DNA of 64,000 nt. Source: Branchiostoma floridae. Lineage: Eukaryota > Chordata > Leptocardii > Amphioxiformes > Branchiostomatidae. The position numbers and the translations under genes were made by a program. The stretch is from contig NC_049985.1 of assembly GCF_000003815.2 (NCBI RefSeq), forward strand, positions 13,460,780 through 13,524,779, read 5' to 3'. Positions 60,568 through 64,000 of the stretch are shown piece after piece. Positions within the stretch are counted from its first letter, which is position 1. Each line of letters starts with the position of its first letter. The notes under the pieces are model-generated. The model saw nothing but the letters and a program-made list of their open reading frames with translations, was not told the origin of the DNA and made no database searches.

Positions 60568-62325
60568 TTAATACATATCACATATTCCAGACTGACACAA
60601 AATTTTGAAAAAACAGTGGAAAACCCTATACCAAGGTCACAACACAGGCCAATCACAGTCAACACCAAGCCGGTGATCCGACCTGTAAAACCAAGGAACA
60701 CCATACCTAGGTTTAACTTTCGTAAAGCAAATTGGGAGAGTTTCACTATGGAACTTGACGATAGAATCCAGACGTTGGAACCTCATCCCAACATCTATGA
60801 TCAGTTCCAAAGCCTTGTATGGGAAATATCAAAGAGACATATTCCAAGAGGATGTCGCAAGTCTTATATACCTTGCTTAAGTGAAGACAGCAAAGATCTC
60901 TACGAGGAATATGTAAAAGCATACGAAGTCGACCCATTTGCAGAGGAAACGATAGCAATGGGAGAATCTGTGCTGGCTTCAGTTTCTGAAGAGCGGAGAG
61001 AAAGATGGAAAGAGCTTATCACTAATGTGGATATGACTCAGAACAGCAAGAAAGCCTGGTCCACAATCAAGAAGTTAAACTCTGACAAGAATCCACAGAC
61101 AAGTCTAGCTGCCGTGACTCCTAATGAAGTGGCTACGCAGCTACTGCTTAATGGCAAACCTCTCAACAAAGAAAGAGGTCATCGGAAGAAGATGAAAGAG
61201 GAGATGGAGAATGTGATGTTGGAAAGCGAGGACGAGTTCGCAGATTTCACCATCTCTGAACTGGAAGATGCCATCAAACTTCTGAAACCCGGGAAAGCTG
61301 CTGGCCTTGATGGTATCACGACTGAAGTCATTCGGAACTTTGGACCTAAAGCTAAAGCCTGGCTACTACAAATGTTCAATACCTGTGCCACCACCCTTTC
61401 CATCCCTAAGGTTTGGCGGAAAGCAAAAGTGGTCGCTCTCCTGAAACCCAACAAGGACCCTTCCAACGCCAAAAGCTACCGACCTGTGTCATTATTGTGT
61501 ATCCTCTTCAAGTTGTATGAGAGAATGATACTTGCGCGTATTGGTCCCATAATAGATGAGCTACTATCTCCCGACCAAGCGGGTTTCAGACCAGGAAGGG
61601 CCTGCTGTGGCCAAGTCCTGAACATTACCCAGCACATCGAGGATGGTTTTGAAACCGGGAAGGTCACAGGGGCGGTTTTTGTTGACCTGACTGCTGCATA
61701 CGATACCGTCAACCATAGACTGCTCTTACTAAAACTGGCAAAAATGGTTCGGAACACAAGCACTGTCAGGATCATCCAGTCGCTACTTGAAAACCGACGG
61801 TTCTTCGTTGAGATGGATGGGAAAAGGAGCCGCTGGCGTTCTCAGACGAATGGCCTCCCACAAGGCTCGGTGCTTGCACCAACCCTGTTCAACGTCTACA
61901 CCAACGGTCGACCTTCCCCAGTTCAACAACATCCGCCGGTTTATCTACGCTGACGACCTAGGTCTAACCACCCAGCACAAGTCTTTCGAGGTCATCGAGC
62001 GCAGACTGACCGCTGCTCTGAACAGTCTGTCAGTCTACTACAAGAACAATTTCTTAAATGCGAACCCTAGCAAGACTCAAGTGTGTGCATTCCATTTGAA
62101 TAACCACCAGGCCAAACGACAGCTGAACATAGTCTGGAATGGTAAGAAACTAGCCAACGAAAAGTTCCCGGTTTACCTTGGAGTAACCATGGACAGAACT
62201 TTGTCTTATAGAGAGCATGTCAGGAAACTCAAGGAGAAGGTTGCTTCCAGGAACAACCTCCTCAACAACCTCACAACTCTGAACTGGGGAGCTGATGCAA
62301 ACACCTTACGATCTACTGCCTTGGC
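60568..62325 (+). pseudogene. Non-LTR retrotransposon (LINE) fragment: endonuclease end and reverse transcriptase, frameshifted
   Basis: The frame opens at 60568, with no ATG needed, in what looks like the last part of an APE-type endonuclease (PIPRSQHRPI). The reverse transcriptase follows: LKPGKAAGLDGITTEVI, SYRPVSLLCILFKLYERMI, PDQAGFRPGRACCGQVLNI, VFVDLTAAYDTVNHRLLLLK (catalytic Asp of motif A) and LPQGSVLAPTLFNVYTN (motif B). A one-base shift near 61905 moves motif C (FIYADDLGL) and the thumb (FPVYLGVTMDRTLSYREHV) into another frame ending near 62325, where similarity stops abruptly. The missing 5' end and 3' end show it is a dead copy. The motifs fit the Jockey/CR1-like branch, but the clade is not assigned. 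Confidence 0.93.
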
Positions 62326-62640
62326 GCATGGTCTTTTTAGCGAATGCCCACAAACGCCCACTCTAGAGAAGTCCGCGCTGCACGAATCTCATTTTTTTTG
62401 CTTGGAATATGTCCACGTTGTGCTCCCATGTATTAATCCTGAGTTTCAAGTCAATCCATCGACCCGAAGTGACATAAATCAAAGTTTTCGATTCTCGATG
62501 GTCTTTTTTGCGAACGCCCAGCAAAATGTCTTTTTAGCGAATGCCCACTATATCCACAAAAATATCGGCCGTCGCGCAACGACACCTAAACCTACCGCCA
62601 CAAACATGTTCAAGATGGTGTCCCATTGACGTGTACGGAG
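62326..62640. repeat. Unknown insert with three copies of a TTTTTAGCGAATGCCCAC motif
   Basis: GTCTTTTTAGCGAATGCCCA occurs at about 62331 and 62530, with a variant (GTCTTTTTTGCGAACGCCCA) at about 62502. The first copy begins exactly where reverse-transcriptase similarity ends. This may be a second repeat element inserted into, or joined to, the LINE. No coding function is seen. Confidence 0.5.
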
Positions 62641-63478
62641 TTTCCGTGCTTTACAAGCATTTTAAGTCCCTGTTTTTCGTCAAAATGTACAGCGCCGACA
62701 CTGCCATACTTTAACAATGGCAATTCAAAATGGCGGGCACTAGTCATGTGACCTCCTTGCGGGACTGTTCTATAAGTATCGCGGGAGGGACTGTTGTAGC
62801 ATAGCTTATCATACAACCATTTTAGATTGAATTCTGAACAAGATTTTCAATTCATAGTGCTGTCATCTGACTGATATTTACATTGTGGTCCCTTTTTCTG
62901 TGCTATAATTACCCAGGTTTGAGGAACTTAGTGCAAATATGGATATTGATTCTCCTCAGTGCCCAATTAATGTACAAAAGGCTCAGACACATTAGTGTTA
63001 TAAACCTGACTAGGGGCAGGTAACCAATACTAGAAAAACATAGCTATTCATTATTAACAATACTATTTACATTATGATAATAACTCTTCACCAAACTGGA
63101 CTTTTCTTATCTTTATTTATCACAGAAACATTGTTACAATGAGGATTTAATTAGATGAGTATCTGTTACAGTGTGTACAAACTTATTTCAAATAAAAAAA
63201 TGTATTTCATTTCACTTCCTAAATATTTTTAAAGTATTGGAAGGGGTTGACACATAAACAATATTAATTGCATTATTTGTGTGCAGAAAAATGTGACCAC
63301 ATGCTATTAATAGCCTATTTAATATAGTAATAAAATGTTGGAACATGGCAAGAGCGGGCTCAGAAAGGAAAAGTTTTATAACATTTAGTTATGACGTAGA
63401 AAATTTCAATTGTAAAATGTACCTTTATTAACATTGACAAACAAATTGTTTTTCTCTTCTTAATAAATGACGACAATA
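62641..63478. other. Unique non-coding DNA with a promoter-like CpG-containing stretch at 62640-62800
   Basis: Around 62700-62790 are CAAAATGGCGGG (YY1-like), the palindromic E-box GTCATGTGAC (62744-62753) and TCTATAAGTA (TATA-like) before CGCGGGAGGGACTG. The rest, 62830-63478, is AT-rich with no gene seen. No downstream start codon with a credible protein is visible, so promoter status is only a suggestion. Confidence 0.25.
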
Positions 63479-64000
63479 CAGGTAAGTAAGGTGTGTTTCC
63501 TTTTATAACAGGCCAGGTAAGACACCGTACAGGTAAATAAGGTGTGTTTCCTTTTATAGCAGACCAGGTAAGACACCGTACAGGTGAGTAAGGTGTGTTT
63601 CCTTGACTACAGACTAGGTAATACACCGTACAGGTGAGAAACGTGTATTTCCATTGATTACAGACCAGGTAAGACACCGTACAGGTGAGTAACGTGTATT
63701 TCCTTTGATTACAGACCAGGTAAGACACCGTACAGGTGAGTAACGTGTGTTTCCTTTGATAACAGGCCAGGTAAAACACCATACAGGTAAGTAAGGTGTG
63801 TTTCCTTTTATAGCAGACCAGGTAAGACACCGTACAGGTGAGTAACGGCGATTTCCTTTGATTACAAACCAGGTAAAACCCCGAACAGTTAAGTAAGGGG
63901 GGTTTCCTTTGCACATAGACCAGATAGCGTCTTATACAGGAGAGTAAGGTGTGTTCCCTTTGCCTATACACCGTATAGGACCTCAAACGGGCGAGAAGGG
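63479..64000. repeat. 51-bp minisatellite, ten or more units, running off the window
   Basis: CAGGTGAGTAA or a variant starts at 63479, 63530, 63581, 63631, 63682, 63733, 63784, 63835, 63886 and 63937, with a further start at 63988. All units are 51 bases except one of 50 (63581-63630). Each unit has a pyrimidine-rich stretch ending in ACAG, then CCAGGTAAGACACCGTACAG, then the next GTGAGT. On the minus strand two frames are free of stops across most of it, giving repeats such as GNTPYLPVRCLTWPVIK, but the 50-base unit shifts the frame, which argues against coding. Confidence 0.9.

Noticed and set aside
63360-63986. 208-codon minus-strand frame of 17-residue repeats
   Set aside because: Produced by a stop-free 51-bp minisatellite; the 50-base unit shifts between two frames, so there is no selection for one protein.

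Overview
The window looks like a draft-assembly piece of an invertebrate chordate genome, most likely a lancelet (Branchiostoma). This is inferred from intron-rich genes, all with GT-AG introns, whose proteins are very close to vertebrate ones, from a Mab21-like gene lying antisense inside a neurobeachin-type gene, and from three N runs (16209-16494, 50132-50231, 57909-58008). No sequence feature proves the species.

Layout. Bases 1-35304 behave as one very long intron of an Nbea/Lrba gene on the plus strand. This intron holds an intact single-exon Mab21l gene on the minus strand (5489-6568), a CpG-rich upstream region, and several stretches of unique non-coding sequence that read like developmental enhancers. 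From 35305 to 46383 the last 18 coding exons of Nbea/Lrba can be joined in frame into 749 residues: end of the PH-like domain, BEACH domain, then the WD40 propeller. One of these exons (42764-42919) has its 3' end and splice donor copied 17 times in a perfect 31-bp array.

After a long 3' UTR and a 43-bp minisatellite comes a seven-exon Golgi galactose 3-O-sulfotransferase gene (50824-55019). Its promoter side lies in one arm of a large inverted repeat that runs into an assembly gap, and its last exon ends in an 18-bp coding repeat that has changed reading frame. Next is a secreted leucine-rich-repeat plus immunoglobulin-domain protein (57471-60263), with the start of its second exon lost in a gap. 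The right end holds a 5'-truncated, frameshifted non-LTR retrotransposon (60568-62325), unique promoter-like sequence, and a 51-bp minisatellite that runs off the window.

How the parts relate. Nbea/Lrba (vesicle traffic scaffold) and Mab21l (developmental regulator of the cGAS-like fold) are not a pathway. Their nesting is best explained by regulatory elements for Mab21l spread through Nbea introns, so the host gene cannot be separated from it. The sulfotransferase and LRR-Ig genes are separate neighbours. No operon, CRISPR array, RNA gene or virus was recognised.
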